DNA of 64,000 nucleotides from GCA-2697345 sp002697345 (GTDB taxonomy: Bacteria; Pseudomonadota; Alphaproteobacteria; Rhodobacterales; Rhodobacteraceae). The stretch spans positions 124,001 through 188,000 of the forward strand of contig CALSNB010000001.1 of the NCBI GenBank assembly GCA_943787605.1, written 5' to 3'. The notes under the pieces were generated by a model. That model saw nothing but the letters and a program-made list of their open reading frames with translations, searched no databases and was not told the origin of the DNA. Shown here one piece after another: positions 17,731-26,569 of the stretch; the first letter of the stretch is position 1, and each line of letters begins with the position of its first letter. Position numbers and translations under genes: made by a program.

Positions 17731-18105
17731 TTATTTGAAAACCTTTCGTGCGACGCGAAAGCACTCGAGAGCTTGCGGCACACCACAATAAATAGCAATG
17801 ACGTGAATTATAGCTCGTACCTCTTCTTTACTGACACCGTTATTTAATGCGCCTTTGCAGTGTAGTTCCCATTCAGTCATCTTACCCAAAGCGCCGATCA
17901 TCGATAAGTTCATCATACTTCTTGTTTTTGCATCAATTACTTCGTCTCCCCAACCAAAACCCCAACACCAAGCTGTCATGGCCTCTTGGAACGGACGAGT
18001 GAATTCATCTGCATCAGCTAAGTTTTTTTCAACATACTCCGCGCCTAGTGTATCTTTTCGCTTTTGAAGGCCTTTAAGAAATAGATCTTCGTCAAAACTA
18101 CTCAT
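17731..18105 (-). CDS. Carboxymuconolactone decarboxylase-family protein
   Basis: A 124-residue single CMD domain. Seen: CWGFGWGDEVIDAKTRSMMNL, then ELHCKGALNNGVSKEEVRAIIHV and IYCGVPQALE, the PcaC-like pattern. The AhpD CxxC motif is absent, favouring the 4-carboxymuconolactone decarboxylase type over peroxidase helpers. It could serve beta-ketoadipate aromatic catabolism, but no other pca genes are in the window. Tail-to-tail with the HCCA isomerase-like gene. AAAGGAGAA precedes the ATG. Confidence 0.88.
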   Translation of the reverse strand: MSSFDEDLFLKGLQKRKDTLGAEYVEKNLADADEFTRPFQEAMTAWCWGFGWGDEVIDAKTRSMMNLSMIGALGKMTEWELHCKGALNNGVSKEEVRAIIHVIAIYCGVPQALECFRVARKVFK

Positions 18106-18188
18106 TGGTTCTCCTTTTCTTTTTAGATATCTCTTTTTTATTTAATTAATTCCAACTTTGAAAAAAATTACTTGATAAAAATGTTCGG

Positions 18189-18869
18189 CTATAAAATAGG
18201 TACTTTTATAACGCCGAGCACCATTAGCCCATCAACAATAAATTGAACAGAGAGACCCGCCAAGATTATTGCGGTGACGCGAGAAAATACATTTGATAGG
18301 CGTGCATCAATCATATTTTCTGCAAGACCGGTGAGTGCTAAGATAGCTCCTGTTGCAAGCATTACTGCTAGCAAGGCAGCGTAACCAGTTAATATCATAG
18401 TGAAGCTACTGTTAAAGTCTGCAGATATTACCATTACAGAGGTGACTGCAGCTGGCCCAGCGAGGAGGGGGATTGCGAGAGGGAAAATGGCAACGCTTTC
18501 TTGATCCTTATCCTGAGGATTCGCAGCTGATGCCTTAAATAGACCTTTTTCGAGGCTTTGATTGGTGGTCTCAATTTTTTTTCGTGTTTGACGTTTGCTG
18601 TTCAACATTTCCCAAGCGACTAAAAATAATATTAAACCTCCAGCAATTTTGAATGCTGGCTCACCAATCTTTAAATAATGCAAAACCCAGGATCCACATA
18701 TTGCAAAAAAAAGCATTATCAAAGTTGCGACAATCGTGGCTTCAATAGCAGTTCGAACTTTGCCAGATCTATCTTGATGTCCAGTTACGGCTACAAAAAT
18801 TGGTGCCGTTCCAATTGGATCAATAACAACAAAATAAACAATAAAGGCAGTAAGAAAGCTCTCAATCAT
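18189..18869 (-). CDS. MarC-family integral membrane protein
   Basis: A 226-residue, six-helix MarC/UPF0056 protein: FVVIDPIGTAPIFVAVTG near the start, FKIAGGLILFLVAWEML in the middle, PLAIPLLAGPAAVTSVMV later. A ~35-residue charged cytoplasmic loop lies between helices 3 and 4. The frame extends to TTG 18917, but ATG 18869 starts directly before the first helix and is chosen. Members were once linked to multiple antibiotic resistance; the substrate is not established. Confidence 0.92.
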   Translation of the reverse strand: MIESFLTAFIVYFVVIDPIGTAPIFVAVTGHQDRSGKVRTAIEATIVATLIMLFFAICGSWVLHYLKIGEPAFKIAGGLILFLVAWEMLNSKRQTRKKIETTNQSLEKGLFKASAANPQDKDQESVAIFPLAIPLLAGPAAVTSVMVISADFNSSFTMILTGYAALLAVMLATGAILALTGLAENMIDARLSNVFSRVTAIILAGLSVQFIVDGLMVLGVIKVPIL

Positions 18870-19104
18870 ATAGGGATTCCATGCAAGAATAAGGTTAATA
18901 TGTACCTTAATAGGCAATATTATTTAATAATCTTAAACTTTTTTTTTACTAGCGGCAAGCTATTCCATATGCCACTTCTGACTAGTCAAGAAATACTTTA
19001 AGGTAGTTTAAATTTCGTAGTTCTATTAATATTTATTTTTTATCGACTAAAGATAAATTATAGAGTTTTATGGGTACTTAAAATTTAATAAAGAGAGGGG
19101 TTGT

Positions 19105-20994
19105 ATGCAATATCATCTTAACGGGTATAGTTCGGGCGACCCCAATTCCTTTCAAACAGACAGTCAGCGTCCAGAGCCTAAAGAGTTACCAGAAGAAGTT
19201 GACGTTTTGATAATTGGCTGTGGTCCAGCTGGATTAACGCTTGCAGCCCAATTAGCACAGTTTTCGGAAATAAAAACTTGTATTATTGATCAAAAACCCG
19301 GACCCTTAAAAATCGGACAGGCAGATGGGATAGCATGTCGCACTGTGGAAATGTTTGAAGCTTTTGGGTTCTCTGAAAAAGTGCTTAAAGAGTCTTACTG
19401 GGTAAATGAAACAACATTTTGGAAGCCAAAAATAGGTGAATCTGTTGGTATTACCCGGAGTAGCAAAATCCGGGATACTGAAGCGGGACTCTCTGAATAC
19501 CCACATGTGATTTTGAATCAGGCACGAGTTCATGATTTTTATCTTGAAATGATGTATAATGGTGCTTCTCAAGTAGTTCCTTTTTATGGACAGGAGTTGT
19601 TAGATTTAAAAATAGATCGATCAAAAGATTTACCTGTAACGGTGATATTAAAAAGCACGGATACTAGAACCCCTGCTAGCCATAAAAATGTTCGAGCGCG
19701 GTTTGTCGTTGGGTGTGACGGCGCGCGTAGTTCTGTACGCAAGTCACTTGGACGAGAGCTTTATGGAGATTCTGCTAATAAGGCATGGGGCGTTATGGAT
19801 GTTTTGGCTACTACTAACTTCCCTGATATTCGACTGAAGTCTGTGGTACACTCAGCATCTGAGGGAAGCTTATTAATTATTCCGCGTGAGGGGGGGTATA
19901 TGACTCGCCTTTATATTGAGATGGATAATCTTAAAAATAATGAACGTGTTTCGGCTCGGAATTTAACTTCTGACCGACTTATAGAGGTCGCAAACCTTAT
20001 ACTTACTCCCTATAAACTGGATGTAAGAGAAGTTGTGTGGTGGTCTGTTTATGAAATTGGTCAACGGCTCTGTGATAAATTTGATGATTTGCCAGATGAA
20101 AGTGTGAATAATCCATGCGTCTTTATTGCGGGGGATGCTTGCCATACTCATAGTCCTAAAGCGGGTCTTGGAATGAATGTTTCAATGGGTGATACTTTTA
20201 ATTTAGGGTGGAAGCTTGCCTCTGTCTTGAGAGGACAGTGTTACCCAAAGCTGTTGCATACTTACTCAGTTGAAAGACATGATGTAGCAAAAGAGTTGAT
20301 AGATTTTGATCGAAAATTTGCAGATATGTTTAGTGTGCAACCAAAAGGCAAAATGGATCCTGCTGGGTCAAGTCCAGAGGAGTTTAAGCAGTATTTTATT
20401 AAAAAAGGTCGTTTTACAGCTGGAACTGAGGTGTGCTATAATCCCTCAATAATAACAGGAAAACCCATTCACCAAAAATTGGCGACAGGATTTCAGATTG
20501 GGAGGCGGTTTCATTCTGCTCCCGTTATTCGCTTGGCAGACGCGAAATCGGTTGAGCTGGGTCATGTTGTGAAAGCAGATGGTCGCTGGCGTTTGTTTAT
20601 TTTTTCAAATCTTTCAAGACTTAATGACTTATGTGAGTTTCTTATAAGTGACCCATCTTCACCTTTAATTAACTATACCCCAAAAGGACTCGATATCGAC
20701 TCGTCGATAGACGTTAGAGCTGTGTTGCCTAATGGGCATCGAGATATTGATATCATGGATGTTCCGTCACTATTAAGGCCATCAAAAGGGCGATATGGGC
20801 TTACTGATTACGAAAAAGTGTTTTGTACAAGCTTAAATGCTGGTTTGGATATTTTTGATTTACGAAGTATTGATAAAATTAAAGGTTGCATAGTTATTGT
20901 TCGCCCAGACCAGCATGTGGCTAATATTTTACCAGTTGAAGATTATGGGGCATTAGCAAAATTTTTTGAAAAGTTTATGATACATCAGGTTTGA
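19105..20994 (+). CDS. FAD-dependent aromatic hydroxylase (phenol 2-monooxygenase type)
   Basis: A 629-residue class A flavin monooxygenase. FAD/NADPH signatures are GCGPAGLTLA (~residue 38), GCDGARSSVRKS (~200) and the GD motif IAGDACHTHSPKAGLGMN (~345). The C-terminal ~170 residues form the thioredoxin-like domain of phenol hydroxylase and 3-hydroxybenzoate 4-hydroxylase. It adds a hydroxyl to a phenolic ring; the substrate cannot be told from sequence. GAGAGG precedes the ATG. The SnoaL-like gene follows after 73 bp, probably in the same transcript. Confidence 0.92.
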   Translation: MQYHLNGYSSGDPNSFQTDSQRPEPKELPEEVDVLIIGCGPAGLTLAAQLAQFSEIKTCIIDQKPGPLKIGQADGIACRTVEMFEAFGFSEKVLKESYWVNETTFWKPKIGESVGITRSSKIRDTEAGLSEYPHVILNQARVHDFYLEMMYNGASQVVPFYGQELLDLKIDRSKDLPVTVILKSTDTRTPASHKNVRARFVVGCDGARSSVRKSLGRELYGDSANKAWGVMDVLATTNFPDIRLKSVVHSASEGSLLIIPREGGYMTRLYIEMDNLKNNERVSARNLTSDRLIEVANLILTPYKLDVREVVWWSVYEIGQRLCDKFDDLPDESVNNPCVFIAGDACHTHSPKAGLGMNVSMGDTFNLGWKLASVLRGQCYPKLLHTYSVERHDVAKELIDFDRKFADMFSVQPKGKMDPAGSSPEEFKQYFIKKGRFTAGTEVCYNPSIITGKPIHQKLATGFQIGRRFHSAPVIRLADAKSVELGHVVKADGRWRLFIFSNLSRLNDLCEFLISDPSSPLINYTPKGLDIDSSIDVRAVLPNGHRDIDIMDVPSLLRPSKGRYGLTDYEKVFCTSLNAGLDIFDLRSIDKIKGCIVIVRPDQHVANILPVEDYGALAKFFEKFMIHQV

Positions 20995-21067
20995 TTTCCT
21001 TTTACTCAAATAGGTTAGTCCTGTAAGACCCTAGTTAAGTATATAGAAATATAAGAAAGGAGAATGG

Positions 21068-21397
21068 ATGAATATATTTAAGAAATTCAATGAGGCTTTC
21101 AATTCGGGTGATGTCGAGAAAGCTGCTGAATGTTTTCATGAGGATATACAAATGATTATGCACTCAGATGGTAGCGTTATGACTAAGAACGAATGGATCA
21201 AAAGAGTTGGCCCAATGATGGGTAAGTTAAAAAGAGATAAAGTCAGGTGTATTTTTGAAAATGAACATATATTAGTCACCCATTTTTTTGGAACTTTTCC
21301 TAATGGAAGCCAAGACGCGATTATGTGGGTAGGGCTCAAAAAGGATGACCTGATATATAGAGTTGAAACGGGATCAACTCCGATAAACCTTACTTAA
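21068..21397 (+). CDS. NTF2/SnoaL-like small protein
   Basis: A 109-residue single-domain protein with an NTF2-like pattern: helix FKKFNEAFNSGDVEKAAECFH, strand DIQMIMHSDG, a helix ending RVGPMMGKL and a strand-rich C-terminus. AAAGGAGAA gives a strong ribosome site. It follows the FAD hydroxylase and may act with it as a binding or isomerising protein. SnoaL-like proteins have many roles, so the function is open. Confidence 0.75.
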   Translation: MNIFKKFNEAFNSGDVEKAAECFHEDIQMIMHSDGSVMTKNEWIKRVGPMMGKLKRDKVRCIFENEHILVTHFFGTFPNGSQDAIMWVGLKKDDLIYRVETGSTPINLT

Positions 21398-21426
21398 AAA
21401 AATAATTATTACTTTGGTAATTAAAC

Positions 21427-22620
21427 CTAATTAGACGAAAAGTATGCCTCTAATCGATCAAAAGCGGTGTTGAGAACCTCTGAAGGTTGCGCATAGCAAA
21501 GCCTTAAACAGCCTTCTCCTTCCGGACCAAAGGCGATCCCAGGTGCAAGACCAACTTTTGCTTTTTGGCAAAGATCCTTTGCCAATGATAAGCTATCCTT
21601 AATTCCCTCAACTCTAAAAAGGCAATAAAAAGCACCTTCAGGTTCAATAAAGTTTAATCTTGGAATATTGGTTAATCGTTTTGCTGTTAGAGCATAGGCA
21701 TCAGACAACCGGTTACGCAAGATTGCTACTTCACCCTCGCCACTTTTCAGCATTTCAGAGCCTGCTGCTTGGATGAACCCTGCTGGTCCAGCAATATTAA
21801 ATTCAGTTAACATGGCTAGTACTGCCTCCATCTCTTTGGGAGCGGTGATCCAACCTAACCTCCAGCCCGTCATAGACCAAGCTTTTGAAAAACTATTCAC
21901 AGATATTAATAGATCGCTTTTCTCGGCAATCTTAAGAAAATTGGGAGCATATTCACCTTGGTAATAAAGTCGTGAATAAACATCATCTGCAACAATCCAT
22001 GTACTGGTTTGTCGGCAGTGGTTAAGTAATCTTAATTGATCCTCTGCGGACATAGTCCAGCCGGTTGGATTGTTAGGAGAATTAATGAGCACTGCTTTTG
22101 TCTCGTGAGTAATTGCAGAGAGTAATCTTTCCAAATCGAGAGTCCATTTCTTATTTTCCACTTCGAGTGAAATAACAGAGACGTTAGCTCCGCAAATTCG
22201 AAAAGTTTCAGCAATATTTGGCCATGATGGCTGTATTGATACAACCTGATCTCCTGAAGAGACAAGTGCCTGTGCCACTATCGCTAACCCATTCATTCCA
22301 GAGGCTGTCACAGTTAAATTTGATACTGGAATTTCAAGATTATAAACTTTGGAGTAATATTGACTGATTTCTTCTCGTAATTCTATTTTTCCACTATTTG
22401 GTTGATAAAAATGATCTCCACTCTTTAACGCCTTTGAGACTGCATTAATTGCTATCTCCGAAGTGGGCCAGCAACCTTCTCCAAACCACAGTGGAATAAT
22501 CCCATCAATACTATACGCCTGTTCAGAGATTTCTCTGATTAAGCTGGGTGCCAACCCAGTAGTACGTTCACTTAGATGTTCTTCCAAAGTTTTGGTTTCC
22601 TTTCCTGGTGTGGTCAACAA
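21427..22620 (-). CDS. Class I/II PLP aminotransferase
   Basis: A 397-residue fold-type I aminotransferase. It has the substrate/PLP region LINSPNNPTGW, VADDVYSRL and the PLP lysine in NSFSKAWSMTGWRLGW; the conserved C-terminal Arg is in CLRLCY. The amino donor is not identified (aspartate, alanine or aromatic). No ATG or GTG is available near the N-terminus: TTG 22620 is open, while TTG 22587 has GGAAAGGA upstream and may be the true start. A 30-codon frame (22614-22706) ends across the start region. Confidence 0.9.
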   Translation of the reverse strand: MLTTPGKETKTLEEHLSERTTGLAPSLIREISEQAYSIDGIIPLWFGEGCWPTSEIAINAVSKALKSGDHFYQPNSGKIELREEISQYYSKVYNLEIPVSNLTVTASGMNGLAIVAQALVSSGDQVVSIQPSWPNIAETFRICGANVSVISLEVENKKWTLDLERLLSAITHETKAVLINSPNNPTGWTMSAEDQLRLLNHCRQTSTWIVADDVYSRLYYQGEYAPNFLKIAEKSDLLISVNSFSKAWSMTGWRLGWITAPKEMEAVLAMLTEFNIAGPAGFIQAAGSEMLKSGEGEVAILRNRLSDAYALTAKRLTNIPRLNFIEPEGAFYCLFRVEGIKDSLSLAKDLCQKAKVGLAPGIAFGPEGEGCLRLCYAQPSEVLNTAFDRLEAYFSSN

Positions 22621-22841
22621 AGTGACGCCTTTGCCGCTTGAATCTCTAAATCAAAGCGACTAATTAATTGATCTAGGTCAGATATTAAATATTTAGTAAT
22701 TGGCACTTCTTTCTTAAATTTTCTAATTCTTAGCTGAACTTTAGAGAGTATAAAAAAATTAAACTATTTTGGGCGTAAGAGCCATAACTAATAATACAAA
22801 AATATAAAATTAATTGTTTTAAGATTTTTCTAGAACCTTAA

Positions 22842-23723
22842 ATGAATGTTAGGATTTTAAAAGTGACTGATCACTTTAAAGGTCTACTGATAACTACCTT
22901 TGGTGTGTTACTAGTTGTACCGGATTCACTCTTTGTAAGGTTGATTGATGCCAATCCAATGGTTACGGCTTTTTGGCGAGGTATAATTGCGGGTGGTTTT
23001 ATTCTTGCTGGATTGCTATTATTTCAAGGCCTGTCGGGTTTCAAGGGCATTTTAAAAAGTGGAAAACCAGGATTAGTTTACACTTTTCTTATAGGTTCCA
23101 CGGCACCCGCTTTTGTATTGGCTGTTACTAATACTAGTGTGGCAAACGTAGTTTTCATTTTTGCCACTATACCAGTTTTTGCATCTATTTTTAGTTTAAT
23201 TTTTTTGAAAGAACCTATTCGGCGGAATATGGTTATAACTATTTTCTTTGTTTTGATTGGTGTGGGAGTAATAGCTTATGGATCGGGTTACTCAGAGGTA
23301 GCTTCATGGGAGGGGGATCTATGGGCACTTTATGTTTCTGTGGCTTTTGCTGGAGCCTTAACCGCTGTACGCCAAGTTAAAGAAATCTCTATGATACCGG
23401 CTATCCCAATCGCATATATTGGATCAGCTGTTTTGATTGGTTTATTTTATTTACCTCTTCAAGAGTTCAAACAAGATTGGTATTTATTTCTTGGACACGG
23501 TATTTTTATCGCTGGTGCTACATGTCTGCTTACTTTGGGACCTCGGTTTTTGAGTTCTCCTGAGGTTTCATTGCTTATTTTATTAGAGTCAGTACTTGCC
23601 CCAATTTTAGTGTGGTTGGTCTTAGGAGAATATCCTGGAGAATGGGCGATTGCAGGTGGAACATTGGTTATTCTAACATTAATCGTTTCCAACATTATAT
23701 TAAGCTGTAGTGGAGAAAGGTAA
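22842..23723 (+). CDS. EamA/DMT-superfamily transporter
   Basis: A 293-residue protein with about ten hydrophobic segments in two EamA repeats. The first repeat ends in the segment with TNTSVANVVFIFATIPVFASIFSL, the second with LLILLESVLAPILVWLVLGE, both typical EamA ends. Such proteins export metabolites or amino acids from the cytoplasm. It diverges from the aminotransferase with a 220-bp gap. The substrate is unknown. Confidence 0.92.
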   Translation: MNVRILKVTDHFKGLLITTFGVLLVVPDSLFVRLIDANPMVTAFWRGIIAGGFILAGLLLFQGLSGFKGILKSGKPGLVYTFLIGSTAPAFVLAVTNTSVANVVFIFATIPVFASIFSLIFLKEPIRRNMVITIFFVLIGVGVIAYGSGYSEVASWEGDLWALYVSVAFAGALTAVRQVKEISMIPAIPIAYIGSAVLIGLFYLPLQEFKQDWYLFLGHGIFIAGATCLLTLGPRFLSSPEVSLLILLESVLAPILVWLVLGEYPGEWAIAGGTLVILTLIVSNIILSCSGER

Positions 23724-23973
23724 TAGAGTTCAAATAGGTTTTGGCGGTTAGCTAAAAATATTAAGGACGGTTCAGTAATATGTCTGATCAATACTTTTAA
23801 CGGTCATCCATTTTAACCCTTACAAACTGACAGCATAAAACAATCTGGTTTAGAACTCGCAAAAGGTCTGGAAGTTTTTTAAATCAAGGATATAAGGCTA
23901 AATTTTACTTTAAAACCAAGTCCATTAATTTATAGAAGCTAGAGTTATTTCTTTTTAAAATAGTCCCAATTTA

Positions 23974-24747
23974 ATGATAGTAGAGCAACTTATGACGAAT
24001 TTCTCTTATCCAAATTATCCACCACAAAATGGATATATGACAGAGACTTCAATGTTAAAATACATAAGTTTCGCTATGAAAGAAAAAATATTGCCTGAAA
24101 ATGCCTATAGAGTTGCTCAAATCATTTCTCTTTCTGCGTCAAACGATATTAAAAAACCAATCCAGTTTTGGCAATTGTACTCCGTACTGGGGAGAGGTCG
24201 GATAATAGGTATCGTAAAACGATTCTACGAGCGAGTTTATGATGACGAAAAATGGTTCAGTTCAGTTTTTTCACGGATTGGTCCAATAAATCATCACGTC
24301 AACACACAATCTGCAATGTGGTTGGATGTTATGGGTGGTGGCTTTGCTTATCATGGAGGTGAGTATAGATTGAACTTCCACCATAAACACAATGCTTATG
24401 AGTTAATGAATTCTCATGGTGCAGAGCGCTGGTTAAAGCTGATGAGGCTAACATTAGATTCCTCCGAACAATATATGACGGAAGATCCGCGTGTCAGATG
24501 TTCTATAAATACTTTTTTAAGTCATTTTATGAAAAAATATGCAGTTGATTTTGGTTTTGATACTGATGGTATATTTGGGGATACCAACCCACCCTTAAGA
24601 CGTAAAGTGAACTTTTTAAATATGACTTCAGATGCCATTGAGGCACTAACTGAACACGAATTAAGGGATGCTCTTGTAGGGAGGGGTGTTAAGGGGATAG
24701 AAAATGATGACAAAGTAGCTTTAGTAAATAAAGCCTTAAGTTTATAA
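23974..24747 (+). CDS. Globin-like protein (truncated-hemoglobin fold) with C-terminal tail
   Basis: A 257-residue protein. Residues ~70-200 look like a truncated-hemoglobin domain: GIVKRFYERVYDDEKWFSSVF, INHHVNTQSAMWLDVMGGG, YHGGEYRLNFHHKH with a candidate proximal His, then GAERWLKLM. N-terminal ~60 residues are extra. The C-terminal ~45 residues (LTEHELRDALVGRGVKG...DDKVALVNKAL) resemble a SAP-type helix-extended-helix motif. Heme binding is probable but unproven. ATG 23974 is used; ATG 23992 is also possible. It stands alone on the + strand. Confidence 0.72.
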   Translation: MIVEQLMTNFSYPNYPPQNGYMTETSMLKYISFAMKEKILPENAYRVAQIISLSASNDIKKPIQFWQLYSVLGRGRIIGIVKRFYERVYDDEKWFSSVFSRIGPINHHVNTQSAMWLDVMGGGFAYHGGEYRLNFHHKHNAYELMNSHGAERWLKLMRLTLDSSEQYMTEDPRVRCSINTFLSHFMKKYAVDFGFDTDGIFGDTNPPLRRKVNFLNMTSDAIEALTEHELRDALVGRGVKGIENDDKVALVNKALSL

Positions 24748-24784
24748 AACTATTTCTAAATAAAAGAACAAAGATAAAACTCCA

Positions 24785-25657
24785 TTAGAATTGACCTCTC
24801 AGCAAGGGACGAGTTAAGCATGTTGGTCCACCTTCGCATCCAATGCAAAGTTCGTTTCCATCAAACACGTCAACTTTGATACCAGCTTGAATCAAAGCAT
24901 TTCTAGTTTTTGGCAAACCGTTTAGCATAAGGCAGTCACCTGGTGCCATGGCTAAAATATTGGTGCTAAGGGTATTGCTTTTTTTGAACTCTTCATAGGG
25001 AGCCTCAATTAACTTAAATCCTTTAACCTCTAGTAACTTCAATAAGCTCACGGGCAATAATGGCATACACACCAATGCGATGTGTGTGTGAACAAGGCTG
25101 ATTAAGGACATAAGATGCAAACAGGCAGCAGCTCCAAGGTAGACTGGTAAATCGAAAATATGTACATCAATTCCCATAGGGGATATAATTTCCTTTAGTT
25201 GTTCGGCTCCAATATGATTTGTTCGGAACCCTCGACCAATTAAAAAAGTTTTCTCATCCAACCATAGTGTGTCGCCAGCTTCAGCGCGGCCAGCACCTTC
25301 CACAGTGCCAATAATACTAATGCCGATGCTTTTATAGAAATCGCTATGTAATTTTTGTTCCCCTTCTCTAAGAGGCTTTCCAGGAGACATAAGTAAGGCA
25401 CCAGAGGGGGTCATAAGTGATGCGTCGTAAGTAAAAATCGCATCTGCAATCCCTTTATCATTCTCTGGCATCCAGTAAATCTCTGTTCCTGACTTTTCTA
25501 ACTTTTTGACAAACTCTTTATGGATGTTAGGAATTTTTGTAGGATTAAAGTTTTTCCCGTAATGCCATAAAGTTGGGTCTGCATTTATAATTGAAGGTCC
25601 AGGCTTTTTTACAGCTACCTTACGCAGTGTCGCTGTCATAGATGAAACACCAAACAC
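24785..25657 (-). CDS. DDAH-like amidinohydrolase (arginine deiminase superfamily)
   Basis: A 290-residue guanidino-modifying enzyme. Acidic residues are in IADAIFTYD, a conserved region in AEAGDTLWLDEKTFLIGRG, the catalytic His is likely His181 in CLHLMSL and the catalytic Cys280 lies in GGPTCLTRPLLR, the usual end for DDAH-like proteins. It would hydrolyse a methylated arginine or related guanidino compound to citrulline or a ureido product. The start GTG at 25657 shares one base with the stop of the upstream hydrolase (TAGTG), so the pair is translationally coupled. Confidence 0.88.
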   Translation of the reverse strand: MFGVSSMTATLRKVAVKKPGPSIINADPTLWHYGKNFNPTKIPNIHKEFVKKLEKSGTEIYWMPENDKGIADAIFTYDASLMTPSGALLMSPGKPLREGEQKLHSDFYKSIGISIIGTVEGAGRAEAGDTLWLDEKTFLIGRGFRTNHIGAEQLKEIISPMGIDVHIFDLPVYLGAAACLHLMSLISLVHTHIALVCMPLLPVSLLKLLEVKGFKLIEAPYEEFKKSNTLSTNILAMAPGDCLMLNGLPKTRNALIQAGIKVDVFDGNELCIGCEGGPTCLTRPLLRGQF

Positions 25658-26277
25658 TACTCGTTCCCCTGGACGCGATCTAAGAAACTGGCATTTTTAT
25701 TGCAAAGATGTAGAGCATTTTTTGCTGTAATCGCCGTGCAGAATTCGCCATGTAGACTAGCTATTGCCATATTGTGGACAAGGTCTGGATCATAATCGGT
25801 TCCGTCGTGGCCTATACTGTTCACTGTTGCGCAGGCGTCATGCACTAGATAGGTATCAAACCCCATATTACCTGCCATTCGAACAGTGGTTTCGATACAT
25901 ATGTTGGTAAAAAAACCCATGACAACTAAACGTTGAATGCCCGCCCGTCGTAAGTCTAGCTCTAAAGAGGTACCAATAAATCCACTGTTTACATCCTTTT
26001 CGATAACAATATCTCTGTCTTCTGGTTCCATTCCGTAAAGCTGTTGACCACTTTTGAGACTTAATTTTAGGGGAGATTCTAATTCTCTCGAATTATGTTT
26101 GGTAAAAGCAACTTGTCGTTCAGACTTCCGCCATTCCTTTAATATCAAACGAATGTTGTCTTCGGCACCAGGATTATTGCGCCTGCCATTTTCTCCACCA
26201 TAGTAATTAGTGTCATTAATGCCTTTTTGGACATCAACCAAAAGTAAGGCAGTCGAATTATTAAACTTTAGGATCAT
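25657..26277 (-). CDS. Isochorismatase-like cysteine hydrolase
   Basis: A 206-residue member of the isochorismatase-like family. The triad is visible as Asp in LLVDVQKG, a Lys in the TKHNS or IEKDV region and Cys in FFTNICIETTVRMA. Relatives cleave small amides such as ureidoacrylate, biuret, nicotinamide or N-carbamoylsarcosine. It is first in a two-gene operon with the DDAH-like gene, so an amide or carbamoyl product of guanidino-compound breakdown is a reasonable substrate guess. Confidence 0.88.
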   Translation of the reverse strand: MILKFNNSTALLLVDVQKGINDTNYYGGENGRRNNPGAEDNIRLILKEWRKSERQVAFTKHNSRELESPLKLSLKSGQQLYGMEPEDRDIVIEKDVNSGFIGTSLELDLRRAGIQRLVVMGFFTNICIETTVRMAGNMGFDTYLVHDACATVNSIGHDGTDYDPDLVHNMAIASLHGEFCTAITAKNALHLCNKNASFLDRVQGNE

Positions 26278-26569
26278 ATTTAAACCTTTTTAAACCCATA
26301 TTCCCTGTAGTGATTAATTTAGAATTTATAGAGTGTATAATAATTTTGGTGAGATTTATATGAATTTTTCTAAAATAAACTCTGAAACTTGTTTTAGACC
26401 TAAGGATTCTGCTTTTTTACGATTCACGTTCTCTTTTCTCGCTTTTTATTGACCATTAGTGGTTTGAGTTTGGTGGTTTTATTTTTTTAAAAATTTTTAA
26501 GATTTCCTATTGAATATTTCCTGAAATTATTAATATATACAATGCATATATATTTACTTTGGGGTTAAC

